A DNA stretch of 64,000 nt from Corynebacterium pseudotuberculosis (GCF_002155265.1 NZ_CP021251.1:1178001-1242000), one strand, 5' to 3'; shown: positions 9,696 through 18,210, numbered from the stretch's first letter. The notes: generated by a model from the letters alone, not told the origin. Translations and numbers: made by a program.

Positions 9696-10097
9696 CTACA
9701 CCGACCGCTTCTCAATGGCTATTTTTTCAAAGAGCCTAAGCGTTTTTTCCACAATCAGCATGGCTTCTGGCTGAAGCAAGCGATAGATGATCTGACGACC
9801 ACGACGCTCGCTAGTAATCAACCCTGATTTCTTCAACACCCGTAAGTGCTGACTAATCAAGGGCTGACTGCACTTAAGTGCATCCACAAGTTCGAATACA
9901 AAGTGATCACGCTCCGCCAAGAGTCCAAGAATCTGGAGACGAAGCGGTGAATCAAATGCCCCAAATAGCGATGCCACTCCCACGTAATCGAGGGACGGAT
10001 CAAACGGTTGATCTATGGCAATAATGCGAGGGGTCTGCGCGTTGATCTGATCCGACGATGAAGCCACGTAAGTGGAAAGGCGCGGGCTACTGTCCAT
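9696..10097 (-). CDS. ArsR/SmtB-family transcriptional regulator
   Basis: 133-residue winged-helix repressor. After a ~45-residue N-terminal extension the fold runs from SPLRLQILGLLAERDHFVF through the recognition helix CSQPLISQHLRVLKKSGL and the wing RRGRQIIYRLL. The DxHxx..HxxE metal pair of the SmtB alpha-5 helix is absent (QPEAMLIVEKTLRLFEK there), so a classic alpha-5 zinc site is not visible, although its neighbour is zur. One Cys lies at the start of the recognition helix. Divergent from glyS; effector unknown. Confidence 0.85.
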   Translation of the reverse strand: MDSSPRLSTYVASSSDQINAQTPRIIAIDQPFDPSLDYVGVASLFGAFDSPLRLQILGLLAERDHFVFELVDALKCSQPLISQHLRVLKKSGLITSERRGRQIIYRLLQPEAMLIVEKTLRLFEKIAIEKRSV

Positions 10098-10321
10098 TTC
10101 CGCCTAACCTTCCTAATGTTCCAATTCTGATTTTTCGTTTCAGCTAGAGGGAATCGCGATGAACGAAAACTCAGAAAAACCTATGTAGCAGTTATGCGAC
10201 CTATGGTTTAACTATGCCACATTGTTTTCCCAACCTAAATTGCGTCACCCTAATTGGGTAGTGCAGTTGATTGACCAAATCGCTTTTTTGCTGCATAGGG
10301 AGGTGTTAAGGCGGATAGAAA

Positions 10322-10327
10322 TAGTAT
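10322..10327 (+). promoter_or_regulatory. -10 element of the glyS leader transcript
   Basis: TAGTAT followed by 7 nt and the ATG at 10335. The same TANNNT + 7 nt + start arrangement recurs before six genes of this window and predicts a leaderless transcript beginning at the leader peptide. No good -35 hexamer is visible. Confidence 0.45.
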
Positions 10328-10334
10328 GAATTAA

Positions 10335-10361
10335 ATGGCTTGGACTGGCGGAAATTCGTAA
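10335..10361 (+). CDS. Candidate leader peptide MAWTGGNS upstream of glyS
   Basis: Eight-residue reading frame with two adjacent glycine codons (GGC GGA at 10347-10352), 204 bp before glyS. It starts exactly 7 nt after a TAGTAT hexamer and has no Shine-Dalgarno sequence, so translation from a leaderless mRNA is expected. Its Gly codons overlap an 8-nt segment (10348-10355) complementary to 10389-10396. Together with downstream hairpins and a T-tract this resembles ribosome-mediated attenuation. Tiny frames arise by chance, so the call is tentative. Confidence 0.4.
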   Translation: MAWTGGNS

Positions 10362-10449
10362 AAGTGACGCAGATTTGAAGCCTGATGTATTTCCGCAAAC
10401 CTTATTGCGGTAGCGGGGGAGGCTACGGTGTTGCGTAGAGAGTTTTTTT
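10348..10449 (+). promoter_or_regulatory. Attenuator-like RNA leader of glyS
   Basis: Successive complementary segments: GCGGAAAT (10348-10355) with ATTTCCGC (10389-10396); CCGCAA (10393-10398) with TTGCGG (10405-10410); GTAGC (10410-10414) with GCTAC (10422-10426); and CTACG (10423-10427) with CGTAG (10434-10438), the last followed by AGAG and seven T (10443-10449). The third and fourth pairings exclude each other, as do the first and second. The terminator stem is only 5 bp. Regulation by glycyl-tRNA charging is inferred. Confidence 0.42.
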
Positions 10450-10565
10450 CGGGGTTTACTAGTTGAAGTATCGATGCTTTTGGACGTCGATAAGCCATGC
10501 CGGCTAGCCGTACTGGGTACAAAGCCATTGTGCCTAGGATCTATTTAAAGGAGTTGTTCAACCTC

Positions 10566-11951
10566 GTGGCTCAGAACAATGTCATCGACACCGTCGTCAA
10601 TCTGTGTAAGCGACGTGGACTCGTCTACCCCTGTGGTGAGATTTACGGTGGAACACGATCTGCATGGGACTATGGTCCGTTGGGCACAGAGCTCAAGGAG
10701 AACATTAAGAAGCAATGGTGGCGCACTTTTGTGCAGGGGCGTGCAGATGTAGTTGGCCTAGACTCATCCATTATTCTTCCGCGTCAGGTGTGGAATGCCT
10801 CTGGGCACGTTGCAACCTTTACTGACCCTCTGGTGGAGTCGCTGCACACTCACAAGCGCTACCGGGCAGATCATCTGCTGGAGGCTTATGAGGCAAAGCA
10901 CGGTCATGCGCCGGAGAACGGCCTGGCTGATGTTCCAGATCCTGAGACCGGCCAGCCAGGTAGCTGGACTGAACCGCAGATGTTCTCTGGGCTGATGAAG
11001 ACCTTCTTGGGGCCTGTGGACAATGAGCAGGGGTTGCATTACCTGCGTCCTGAAACTGCTCAGGGTATCTTTGTTAACTTTAAGAATGTGATGACCACCG
11101 CGCGCATGAAGCCGCCGTTTGGCATCGCACAGGTGGGTAAATCCTTCCGTAATGAGATCACCCCGGGCAACTTTATCTTCCGTACTCGTGAGTTTGAGCA
11201 GATGGAGATCGAGTATTTTGTTCCAGCGGATCAAGCAGATGAAAAATTCCGTGAATGGGTCGACGCTTGTTGGGATTGGTTTGTAGACCTGGGCATTAAT
11301 CCAGAGAACATGCGCCAGTTTGATGTGCCAGAAGAGGAGCGCGCGCACTACTCCAAGGGCACTATAGACATGGAGTATAAGTTTGGCTTCCAGGGCAATC
11401 CTTGGGGCGAACTCATGGGTGTGGCAAACCGCACAGATTATGACCTGGGCTGTCATATCAAAGAGTCTGGCGAGGATCTGAGCTATTTCGACCAAGCCAC
11501 CGGTGAGCGCTATGTTCCATGGGTTATCGAGCCTTCCTTTGGCCTTACCCGCGCCTTGATGGCCTTTTTGGTGGATGCGTATTGCGAAGATGAGGCTCCC
11601 AACGCCAAGGGCGGCGTGGATAAGCGCGTAGTGCTCAAACTGGATCCACGTTTGTCTCCAGTGAAAGTAGCGGTTCTTCCGCTGTCCAAGAAGGACACTC
11701 TGACTCCGGTGGCAGAAGAAGTTGCCGCCAAGCTGCGTAAGTTCTGGAACGTTGATTACGACACGTCTGGGGCCATTGGGCGCCGTTATCGTCGCCAAGA
11801 TGAGATCGGTACCCCGTTCTGCGTTACCGTCGACTTTGACACTCTTGAGGACAACGCCGTGACTGTTCGTGAGCGTGACACGATGTCTCAAGAGCGAGTA
11901 GCACTCGACCAGCTTGAGTCTTACCTCGCAGCACGCTTGCTTGGCTGCTAG
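10566..11951 (+). CDS. glyS: Glycyl-tRNA synthetase (class II, dimeric)
   Basis: 461-residue enzyme that charges tRNA-Gly. Class II motifs are visible: [17 protein letters not shown] (motif 1 region), [15 protein letters not shown] and [19 protein letters not shown] (motif 2 with the catalytic Arg), then a C-terminal anticodon-binding domain from [12 protein letters not shown]. It is the single-chain alpha2 type, not the alpha2beta2 type, despite the corynebacterial symbol. GTG at 10566 is chosen because it gives the family N-terminus and length; AAGGAG lies 12 nt upstream. Possible attenuation is described above. Confidence 0.95.
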   Translation: MAQNNVIDTVVNLCKRRGLVYPCGEIYGGTRSAWDYGPLGTELKENIKKQWWRTFVQGRADVVGLDSSIILPRQVWNASGHVATFTDPLVESLHTHKRYRADHLLEAYEAKHGHAPENGLADVPDPETGQPGSWTEPQMFSGLMKTFLGPVDNEQGLHYLRPETAQGIFVNFKNVMTTARMKPPFGIAQVGKSFRNEITPGNFIFRTREFEQMEIEYFVPADQADEKFREWVDACWDWFVDLGINPENMRQFDVPEEERAHYSKGTIDMEYKFGFQGNPWGELMGVANRTDYDLGCHIKESGEDLSYFDQATGERYVPWVIEPSFGLTRALMAFLVDAYCEDEAPNAKGGVDKRVVLKLDPRLSPVKVAVLPLSKKDTLTPVAEEVAAKLRKFWNVDYDTSGAIGRRYRRQDEIGTPFCVTVDFDTLEDNAVTVRERDTMSQERVALDQLESYLAARLLGC

Positions 11952-12002
11952 CCTCGTCTCTTAGAATTGCCAGTTCACTACCCGCTTAAAGGATTGAGTT
12001 CA

Positions 12003-12530
12003 ATGGATTACACAGCTTGGGGAAACCGGGCTAAGGGCACCGTAGAGCTTCTCGACGACGCCAACAACACCCTAGCCACCTTCCCCGCAGATAACTGTGA
12101 TTCTGAGCACGTGAACGTTTGCGGTGCAGACTGGGTACTGAGCCGATCCAAGCAGCAGATCACAGCGCAGCTTCCTGATGGAAGCACCTTTGTAGCGGAT
12201 GCTTCGCCCAAAGGTTTTGGACGAGCCAGCAGCATCGATATTGATGCTGCTGGGCGTAAAATGCGTGCGATCAACGAGAATAAAAACGACTGGGTTTATG
12301 TAGACGCAGACCCAGAGGAGACCAAGGTAGGGCAATTCTCCGGCGGGAATAATGGTGTTCGGAAGAGTTACACTGAGTTTGAGCCGGGGAATGCTCTAAA
12401 CAACGATCAGAAAGCTTTTCTCTCCCTGATTACGCGGACGGTTCTGGAATCAAAGTTAAGCAGTTTTACTTTGATGCTTATTGCCTTTCTGATTCTGCTG
12501 ATTCCTGTGGTCATACTCTCGCTTCTCTAA
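12003..12530 (+). CDS. Conserved hypothetical protein with C-terminal membrane anchor
   Basis: 175 residues. The first ~150 are predicted beta-rich and polar, with segments such as DWVLSRSKQQITAQLPDGS and KNDWVYVD; the last ~23 (SFTLMLIAFLILLIPVVIL) form a single transmembrane helix with no tail. ATG at 12003 is chosen for the AAAGGA site upstream. The alternating strand/turn pattern resembles the tubby-like/LURP-one fold, and the next gene looks similar; both points are inference. Lies 51 bp after glyS and 19 bp before its neighbour, probably co-transcribed. Confidence 0.7.
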   Translation: MDYTAWGNRAKGTVELLDDANNTLATFPADNCDSEHVNVCGADWVLSRSKQQITAQLPDGSTFVADASPKGFGRASSIDIDAAGRKMRAINENKNDWVYVDADPEETKVGQFSGGNNGVRKSYTEFEPGNALNNDQKAFLSLITRTVLESKLSSFTLMLIAFLILLIPVVILSLL

Positions 12531-12549
12531 TCAGCTAGAGAGCCTCCCC

Positions 12550-12978
12550 ATGGATAAAGCGTTATGGAAGAACGATGTTCTCTTCAGCGGCACGGGGGAG
12601 GCTCTTGCGCGCATAGACAAAGATCATGTGGTGCTTTCGCACTCTCAGATCCGGGTGAGTGTGGAACGAAAATTCCCCACGGGGATAGTGGTGCGTGGAG
12701 AATCCACATCTGGGATAAGATACGTGCTTACCACCGTAGGGTTGAGCGTGCATCAGCTGAAAGCACAGTGCGGTGAGTACTGGTACCGCCTTGATCGTTC
12801 ATCAACACTGAGCACCAAGCGGCGGATAATTCGCCAGGGCGAAGTGATCGGGACAATCGTTTTTTCGCGTAGCGGCACAGGAAAGATTTCCTTAGAACAA
12901 CAAATCTCTACTGCATGTCTTGCTTTTTTAAGTTACGCATGCAGGCTTATCGACGCCCCACGCGATCTAAGAGGTTAA
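12550..12978 (+). CDS. Conserved hypothetical protein
   Basis: 142 residues, no signal peptide or membrane helix except a moderately hydrophobic C-terminal stretch (ISTACLAFLSYACRL). Central strands (RKFPTGIVVRGESTSG, YWYRLDRSS, GEVIGTIVFSRSGTG) have the spacing of the preceding protein's strands, suggesting a diverged tandem duplicate of a tubby-like domain. I do not recognise a function. ATG at 12550 follows the neighbour's stop by 19 bp, and GAGAG is the only ribosome-site-like sequence. Confidence 0.62.
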   Translation: MDKALWKNDVLFSGTGEALARIDKDHVVLSHSQIRVSVERKFPTGIVVRGESTSGIRYVLTTVGLSVHQLKAQCGEYWYRLDRSSTLSTKRRIIRQGEVIGTIVFSRSGTGKISLEQQISTACLAFLSYACRLIDAPRDLRG

Positions 12979-13016
12979 GGCCCAGCCCGGATAAAAACAT
13001 GGGCGAGACCTTAACC
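12973..13016. terminator. Bidirectional hairpin between convergent genes
   Basis: GGTTAAGG (12973-12980) pairs with CCTTAACC (13009-13016), with an inner GCCC/GGGC pair. It overlaps the stop codon of the upstream gene and lies before the stop of the convergent TPM-domain gene. No long T-run. Confidence 0.5.
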
Positions 13017-13027
13017 GTAACGTGTGC

Positions 13028-15100
13028 TTAGAAGGCCCCTCCGCGGAAGCCCCCTCCACCGCCACCAGAGAAGCCACCACCGCCATTAAAACCGCCGAAG
13101 CCTCCTCCAAAGCCGCCCCGGTGTCCGTTCGAGAGGATCTCATTAAGGACCATTCCTGCTACGAATGCTCCAGTACCTCCTGAGCCGTTGTTGTTGCGTT
13201 GCTGGTAGCGGTCTACGTCGCGTTGAGCTTTTTCCAGTGCAGCCCTTGCGGCGGCGCCAGCCTGGCGGGCACGGCTAGTAGCCGTGCGAAGATCCTGCCC
13301 CTGTACTTGTTGCGCGAGAGCGATGAGTCGTTGGGCGTCGGCAAGCTTTGTGCGGGATTCTGCTCCGACCACGCGGCCGCGAGTACTAATAAAATCTTGC
13401 GCCGCCTGAACGTGCGCAGAGGCCGTACTGAACTGCTGGTTGAACAGCTGTAGCTGCCGGGCATGATCTGTCGTGGTCTTGCGGGCGATATCAAGCTGAT
13501 CATCAAGATGGGTGTCTGCATCGGTAAGTGAAGACCAAGAACCGAGGGGATCAACAGTGCCGTGAGATTGTGCTTGATGCACTGCTTCCCGTGCATGCGT
13601 AACGGCGTTATCTAAAGAATCCCAGTCTAATTGGGCTCCCTGCTGCATTCCCTGTTCTCGCAGCTGAGTGGCTTCAGCGATCTCAGCGTTGATTTCTGCG
13701 ATCAGTGCGGGGATTCCGGTTTGCGCGGTGACAATGGTGGAATCTGCGCGTTCAATTGCGACTATCAGTTTCTCCGCATTGGTGAGGGCATTCTCAGCGC
13801 CTCGAATTGCATCCACCATGCCGCTTTGCTCGCCGGCGGGACGTTTTTGTATCTCACCTGCATTATCCAGACAGCGTTCTGCCTCAGCGAGGCTTACTTT
13901 AGCCATCTCCGCATTGTGCTCGATGGAAGAGACCACTGAAGGGGAGTACTTTGCTTTTAAATCGCTCAGGGTCTGTTCTGCGGCGGGGATGCGAGCACTC
14001 ACATCAACGGTGGATTGCGTGAGCTTGAGAATCTGCTGGGGAGCATTTACTAAGAGGTTGCGTAGTTCGGCAAAATTAGCTGCTTCGGCATCGAGCGCGG
14101 CATCTGCGGTTCCACAGCTGGAAATAATCTCGATTAAAAGAGAACGTCGTTCCAATTGATCACTAGCGGAGTTAGTGTCTAGCTGATGCTTGAGCTGGAA
14201 AGCACGCTGGAGCGTGGTGGTGGACTCATTCATGGCGCGGTTAAAGCTCCTGGTGCGCTCTGCACCGAATTCAGCCACTGCGATGCCGAGTTCTTCTTTC
14301 CCCCTTTTGATGGACTCGTCCGTGCTCACTAGTTCTTCTTGCGCGAGGGTCTCGAGCGCCGAGGTAGGCAGTTGGGCTAGTCCATTAGTCTCGCCTGGCT
14401 CAATAGCACGTCCTTGCTCGAGCACGGCCTGGCTATCCGCCTTGCGTTTGCGCCGTGACCATACCCATAGTCCGCCTCCTGCACCCGCAAGCCCCACAGC
14501 TCCGGCTCCGAGCCATGCCGCTGATTGTCCATTGGAATTGGAGGAAGAACCGCCAGCAGGACTTGTTCCTGAGGACGTGTTATTTGCGTTGGCTACAAAC
14601 GCTAATGCAGAGCCTGACCAATCTTCTTGCTGAAGTTTGTCATAGACGGCGTTATACATATTGTCTAGGGACTTTGGCCATTGTGCGCCAGCGTTGATAC
14701 CAAATTCGCGACTGTCTAAGGCCAACGCATAGACAGCAACATTAGCCCCGCCGTTGGCATCCACTGCTTTTTTAGTCCAGGCCTCGGGCGTTAAACCGTC
14801 AAAAGTATGGACAAAAACCACCCTCATCTGCCTGCGATGATTTTTTTGGAACTCGGAGATGGCAGAAGAAATTTCTTTAGTCTGTGCCTTGGTAAGAGTC
14901 CCCGTGGTGTCTGTGACTGGTTTGGTATATTTTTGCGGCGCTTCGGCCTGCACATGGACGCGTTCCGCAACGGCTAACGGAGGAGTTAACGCCAAGGGAA
15001 GTATTCCCAGTAGTGGCGTTAAAAGTAGAGCGCTACTGCAGACGGTGGCAGCGGAGCGTCGGCCTAGTGGACCCCATGTGGTTTTCACGCGCGTGTGCAT
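13028..15100 (-). CDS. TPM-domain membrane protein with coiled coils and Gly-rich tail
   Basis: 690 residues. A signal peptide (SALLLTPLLGILPLALTPPLAVA) precedes a TPM domain (about residues 55-170; KYTKPVTDTTGTLTKAQ, AVYALALDSREFG), a Ser/Gly linker, a transmembrane helix (AAWLGAGAVGLAGAGGGLWVWSR trimmed at its ends) with a basic stop-transfer, then ~400 residues of helical, Ala/Glu-rich sequence and a C-terminal Gly/Phe tail (FGGGFGGFNGGGG). The TPM domain was named for thylakoid/phosphatase/MOLO-type proteins, and cell-envelope roles are only guessed. ATG 15100 places the signal peptide properly; a GTG at 15184 would add 28 residues. Confidence 0.83.
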   Translation of the reverse strand: MHTRVKTTWGPLGRRSAATVCSSALLLTPLLGILPLALTPPLAVAERVHVQAEAPQKYTKPVTDTTGTLTKAQTKEISSAISEFQKNHRRQMRVVFVHTFDGLTPEAWTKKAVDANGGANVAVYALALDSREFGINAGAQWPKSLDNMYNAVYDKLQQEDWSGSALAFVANANNTSSGTSPAGGSSSNSNGQSAAWLGAGAVGLAGAGGGLWVWSRRKRKADSQAVLEQGRAIEPGETNGLAQLPTSALETLAQEELVSTDESIKRGKEELGIAVAEFGAERTRSFNRAMNESTTTLQRAFQLKHQLDTNSASDQLERRSLLIEIISSCGTADAALDAEAANFAELRNLLVNAPQQILKLTQSTVDVSARIPAAEQTLSDLKAKYSPSVVSSIEHNAEMAKVSLAEAERCLDNAGEIQKRPAGEQSGMVDAIRGAENALTNAEKLIVAIERADSTIVTAQTGIPALIAEINAEIAEATQLREQGMQQGAQLDWDSLDNAVTHAREAVHQAQSHGTVDPLGSWSSLTDADTHLDDQLDIARKTTTDHARQLQLFNQQFSTASAHVQAAQDFISTRGRVVGAESRTKLADAQRLIALAQQVQGQDLRTATSRARQAGAAARAALEKAQRDVDRYQQRNNNGSGGTGAFVAGMVLNEILSNGHRGGFGGGFGGFNGGGGFSGGGGGGFRGGAF

Positions 15101-15270
15101 GGGAGTTAGTTTAGTCGTCTTATCCAACGTTGTGCTTTGATCGGCGTTTGCTGACGGGTGTGTTTTGGCTACTAAGAAAACCACAGGACGGCAATGCAGG
15201 ACGGCCTAGCCGCAGACTCTTTTTGCCATGGATCTGTTGGTAATCCCAAGGATTTGGCAGACTAGGTTCC

Positions 15271-16047
15271 ATGAACATCAGATTTCCGAGAACTCGTTTC
15301 CTACGCCACACCAACGGCGGTAGCAGGGGAGAACGTCTTCGGTTTCCTGGTTCTCGGAAAGATGCGTTGTATCCAGTGGTAGTTGTGCTTTGCTTAGCGG
15401 CGTTACCGTCAGTTGCGGTGGTGCTACGCGGGCGAATTCGCCCCAAAAATAAACGGGGGCGCTTTGGCTCAATCGTGGTTCTGGGAACGGCGCAATATGA
15501 TGGCGTCCCATCACGGCAGTTTGCGGCGCGTCTCCGGTGGGCAGCAGACCAATGGCAGACAGCACGCGTGCAAAAGGTGATTACGGTGGGCGGGAAGTTA
15601 CCCGGTGATCGCTTTACGGAGGCCCAAGTTGGGCGTGAATATCTGTTAAAAGCACATGTGGATTCAGACCTTGTGCTTGAGGTACCTCATGGCAATGACA
15701 CCTGGAGCTCTCTTAACGCTGTCAAAGAGGTTGTCACAGGGCCCGTGCTCATCGTGACTGACCCTAACCATGCGTTGAGATCTGAGCTTATAGCGCGACT
15801 GCAGGGGATAAAGGCGGTTGCCTCGTCGACGCCTTACAGCCCTACTCGTTTTCCTTCCAAAGCGTGGTGGATTACTTTTCTGCATGAACACGGAGGGCTG
15901 CTAGTAGTAGCCGTGTCGGCGTTGTTCGGACGTTCTGCGGCAGTGGGATTGGAGACTAAATTAAGAGACCTCCAAGCTGCGGTGAGGCCTTCGAGAGCAC
16001 CCCGGATTCGGTTTTTAAAGGAAACTCGGAAGAGAAAAAATGTATAA
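15271..16047 (+). CDS. YdcF/SanA-type DUF218 protein
   Basis: 258 residues with one N-terminal membrane helix (LYPVVVVLCLAALPSVAVV) and a DUF218 domain: IVVLGTAQYDGVPS, VITVGGKLPGDRFTEAQ, a later NDTWSSLNAVKEV and LIVTDPNHALRS, which are the four family blocks. Members such as SanA and ElyC affect envelope barrier function; biochemical activity is unknown. The ATG overlaps no gene, and only AGG at 15264 resembles a ribosome site. Its end overlaps dgt by 8 bp. Confidence 0.84.
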   Translation: MNIRFPRTRFLRHTNGGSRGERLRFPGSRKDALYPVVVVLCLAALPSVAVVLRGRIRPKNKRGRFGSIVVLGTAQYDGVPSRQFAARLRWAADQWQTARVQKVITVGGKLPGDRFTEAQVGREYLLKAHVDSDLVLEVPHGNDTWSSLNAVKEVVTGPVLIVTDPNHALRSELIARLQGIKAVASSTPYSPTRFPSKAWWITFLHEHGGLLVVAVSALFGRSAAVGLETKLRDLQAAVRPSRAPRIRFLKETRKRKNV

Positions 16048-17314
16048 GTATTCCTTGGAGGATGTTGCCCGTCGATGCGTGGAGCCGGGAAAGAAAAGCC
16101 AGATGCTGCACCACGATGATGAACGCGGACCATTTGCTCGTGATCGTGCACGAGTACTGCATTCGGCTGCGCTGCGCCGGCTGGCGGATAAAACTCAGGT
16201 GGTGGGCCCGAGGGAAGGCGATACTCCGCGCACTCGTTTGACTCACTCCCTAGAAGTCGCACAGATCGCCCGGGGGATTGGATCTGAGTTGGGGCTTAAT
16301 CCCGATCTCTGCGAGATGGCGGGCCTTACTCATGACATTGGGCATCCACCGTATGGGCATAATGGAGAGACCGCGCTCAACGAGATAGCAACGGAGTGTG
16401 GCGGGTTTGAGGGAAACGCTCAGACACTGCGGATTTTGACCAAGCTTGAGCCCAAAATTTTGTCTCCGCAAGGAGAGTCCTTTGGCCTAAACCTCACTCG
16501 CGCGTCTTTAGACGCCGCCTGCAAGTATCCACGTACAAAAACTAATTTTGATGGCAGTATTAACCGGAAATATGGGTGCTATGACGAGGACCGCGAGATT
16601 CTCAATTGGATAAGACAAGGACATAGCGATCAAGCCCCTCCAGTGGAGGCGCAGGCCATGGACTTTTCTGATGACATAGCTTATTCGGTGCATGACGTGG
16701 AGGACGGAATTGTCTCCGGACGCGTAAACCTCAACGTGCTATGGGATTTTGTAGAACTTGCAGAGCTCGCAGAAAAAGGCGCGCGTGCATTTGGCGGCGA
16801 TCCTGCAGCGCTTATCGACGCCGCCGATCGCCTACGAGACCTGCCCGTGGTTGCCGCTGCTGCCGATTTTAATGGCACTCTTAAAGGGTTTACCGCGTTG
16901 AAGTCCATGACATCCGAACTAGTGGGACGCTATATAGGCGCTGTTATCGAAGCCTCCCGTGGGGAAAACACTGAGCAAACCCCCTTAGGGCGAGGCACGG
17001 GGAGAATCGTTATACCCTCCGACGTTATGGCGGAGGTGACCCTACTTAAAACAATCGCTGTTTTATATGTCATGGATGCCCCCACCCACGTGACTCGACA
17101 AGACCGACAACGCGAACGTATCTATCGGGTCTTTGAGTATTTAACCGCCGGCGGATGTGGCGCCTTAGACCCGATGTTCCGGACCTGGTGGGAGCAGGCC
17201 AACAATCCAGCAGAGCAACAACGTGTGATTATTGACCAGATTGCTTCTATGACCGAGTCCAGGTTGGAACGAGTAGCTAAACAATCCGCTGATCTTGCGG
17301 GATTTTTTGGCTAA
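16040..17314 (+). CDS. dgt: dGTPase-like deoxynucleotide triphosphohydrolase
   Basis: 424-residue HD-superfamily enzyme that releases triphosphate from dNTPs. RLTHSLEVAQIARGIG supplies the first His and THDIGHPPYGHNGE the HD pair; DFSDDIAYSVHDVEDG supplies the distal Asp. The length matches corynebacterial homologues. ATG at 16040 overlaps the DUF218 gene by 8 bp, so they are coupled. Its stop overlaps the stop of the convergent barstar-like gene by 4 bp. Confidence 0.93.
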   Translation: MYKYSLEDVARRCVEPGKKSQMLHHDDERGPFARDRARVLHSAALRRLADKTQVVGPREGDTPRTRLTHSLEVAQIARGIGSELGLNPDLCEMAGLTHDIGHPPYGHNGETALNEIATECGGFEGNAQTLRILTKLEPKILSPQGESFGLNLTRASLDAACKYPRTKTNFDGSINRKYGCYDEDREILNWIRQGHSDQAPPVEAQAMDFSDDIAYSVHDVEDGIVSGRVNLNVLWDFVELAELAEKGARAFGGDPAALIDAADRLRDLPVVAAAADFNGTLKGFTALKSMTSELVGRYIGAVIEASRGENTEQTPLGRGTGRIVIPSDVMAEVTLLKTIAVLYVMDAPTHVTRQDRQRERIYRVFEYLTAGGCGALDPMFRTWWEQANNPAEQQRVIIDQIASMTESRLERVAKQSADLAGFFG

Positions 17315-17568
17315 CTTTCCTGGGTGATGGCCAACGTAATGCGCTCAGAAACCAAAGCTGAGAGAAGCGGATTGGCCTCCTGCATTGGCATGTGCCATCC
17401 AGCGCATTGGATGCGGGTGATGTTGAACTCGCGCAGCATATCCACAAAAGCGTCGATAGTACGAGGGGGCTTGCGGTCCGGTGTATATAGCTGGGATGCA
17501 GCCTGCTGGTATAGCGTCTTCCGGCTATCAATGTTATGAACACGAATGATGTTGTGGTTATTCGGCAT
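17311..17568 (-). CDS. Barstar-like ribonuclease inhibitor
   Basis: 85 residues beginning MPNNHNIIRV. The layout (strand, IDSRKTLYQQAASQLY helix, a helix with DAFVDMLREF, strand TRIQCAGW, helix ANPLLSALVSE, final strand ITLAITQES) matches the barstar fold. Its start overlaps the end of the secreted RNase gene by 11 bp, so the two are translationally coupled, enzyme first. It would protect the producing cell from enzyme retained inside. ATG 17568 is used; a longer frame reads through the RNase gene. Confidence 0.78.
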   Translation of the reverse strand: MPNNHNIIRVHNIDSRKTLYQQAASQLYTPDRKPPRTIDAFVDMLREFNITRIQCAGWHMPMQEANPLLSALVSERITLAITQES

Positions 17569-18085
17569 CAGGGATCTCACAGAAGCTTTCATAGTGATCG
17601 TTGGTGTAGTACCACGTGTCGGGGTCGCGTTGGGAACCACCGCCGGTGATAAGGCGGCGTTCTCCACGGTGGTGTAACCCCGGCGTGTCCACTGTGTATT
17701 CACGATAGTAATTACGGGATTGACGGGGCAGGATGCCTTCATAGTTGCCAAACCTAACGCCGTCGTTGTCGGGATACGGGAAGGGACCACCAGAAAGGAT
17801 CGTGCTGATGGTCTTTTTGGCTTCCTTGGGTAGCGAGTCCACGGTACAAGAGCTCAGTCCGGAGGACGGCGCAGCAGTGTTTTTTACGGAGGGTTTTGTG
17901 CGCTCTTGAGTCTGTGGAGTGGACACGGAAGATGTAGACAGCGGTGCGTGACTACTGTCTGTTTTCCCCACGGGGGAATCGTGAGAGGACAAATTTAATC
18001 CCAGCGCCCCTGCAACAATCGCGATGAGCACCCCTGCGATCGCAGTGGGGAGAGCTTTTTTAGGGGACGGTGAAGTAGAGGGCAT
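17558..18085 (-). CDS. Secreted guanyl-specific ribonuclease, RNase Sa/barnase type
   Basis: 175 residues: an N-terminal hydrophobic helix (about 14-30), a Ser/Thr/Pro linker (33-75) and a RNase Sa-like domain. By memory alignment with Streptomyces RNase Sa, the catalytic set is complete: Glu129 (REYTV), Arg140, Arg144 (RGERR) and His164 (NDHY). Cys80 and Cys169 could form the family disulfide. GPFPYPDNDGV and EGILPRQS also match. The enzyme cleaves single-stranded RNA after G. The hydrophobic helix implies export or surface anchoring. Followed by the barstar-like gene. Confidence 0.86.
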   Translation of the reverse strand: MPSTSPSPKKALPTAIAGVLIAIVAGALGLNLSSHDSPVGKTDSSHAPLSTSSVSTPQTQERTKPSVKNTAAPSSGLSSCTVDSLPKEAKKTISTILSGGPFPYPDNDGVRFGNYEGILPRQSRNYYREYTVDTPGLHHRGERRLITGGGSQRDPDTWYYTNDHYESFCEIPDAE

Positions 18086-18210
18086 GGATTTATTCTGTCA
18101 TGTCGCTGGAATGGATTGCCGGAGGGGTAGACAAGCTTTTAACTATTCTCGTGGAGAGTTGAAAAAAATTGTTTTGAACAGTGCAAACGTCGCTACCAGC
18201 GGCAATGCGG

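Larger units (their letters stand above)
10098..10565. other. 468-bp divergent intergenic region, arsR/glyS, with attenuator-like leader
   Basis: No full gene fits here. The left ~200 bp must hold the arsR promoter, which I cannot pinpoint. The right part (10322-10449) holds a candidate promoter, a short Gly-Gly leader peptide, several mutually adjacent hairpins and a T7 tract, described separately. No T-box (no AGGGUGGnACCGCG-like sequence) and no glycine riboswitch core were seen. Confidence 0.6.

Noticed and set aside
10095-10120. DtxR-like GCCTAACCTTCC at the arsR start
   Set aside because: Only 11 of 19 positions match, and the similarity is explained by the ribosome-binding site of arsR on the minus strand.
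10098-10565. T-box or glycine riboswitch before glyS
   Set aside because: No T-box consensus and no tandem glycine aptamer core could be found; the attenuator reading fits better.
10764-11891. Long antisense open frame (375 codons) opposite glyS
   Set aside because: Mirror of the strong codon bias of glyS; no start context, no domain, and glyS is certain.
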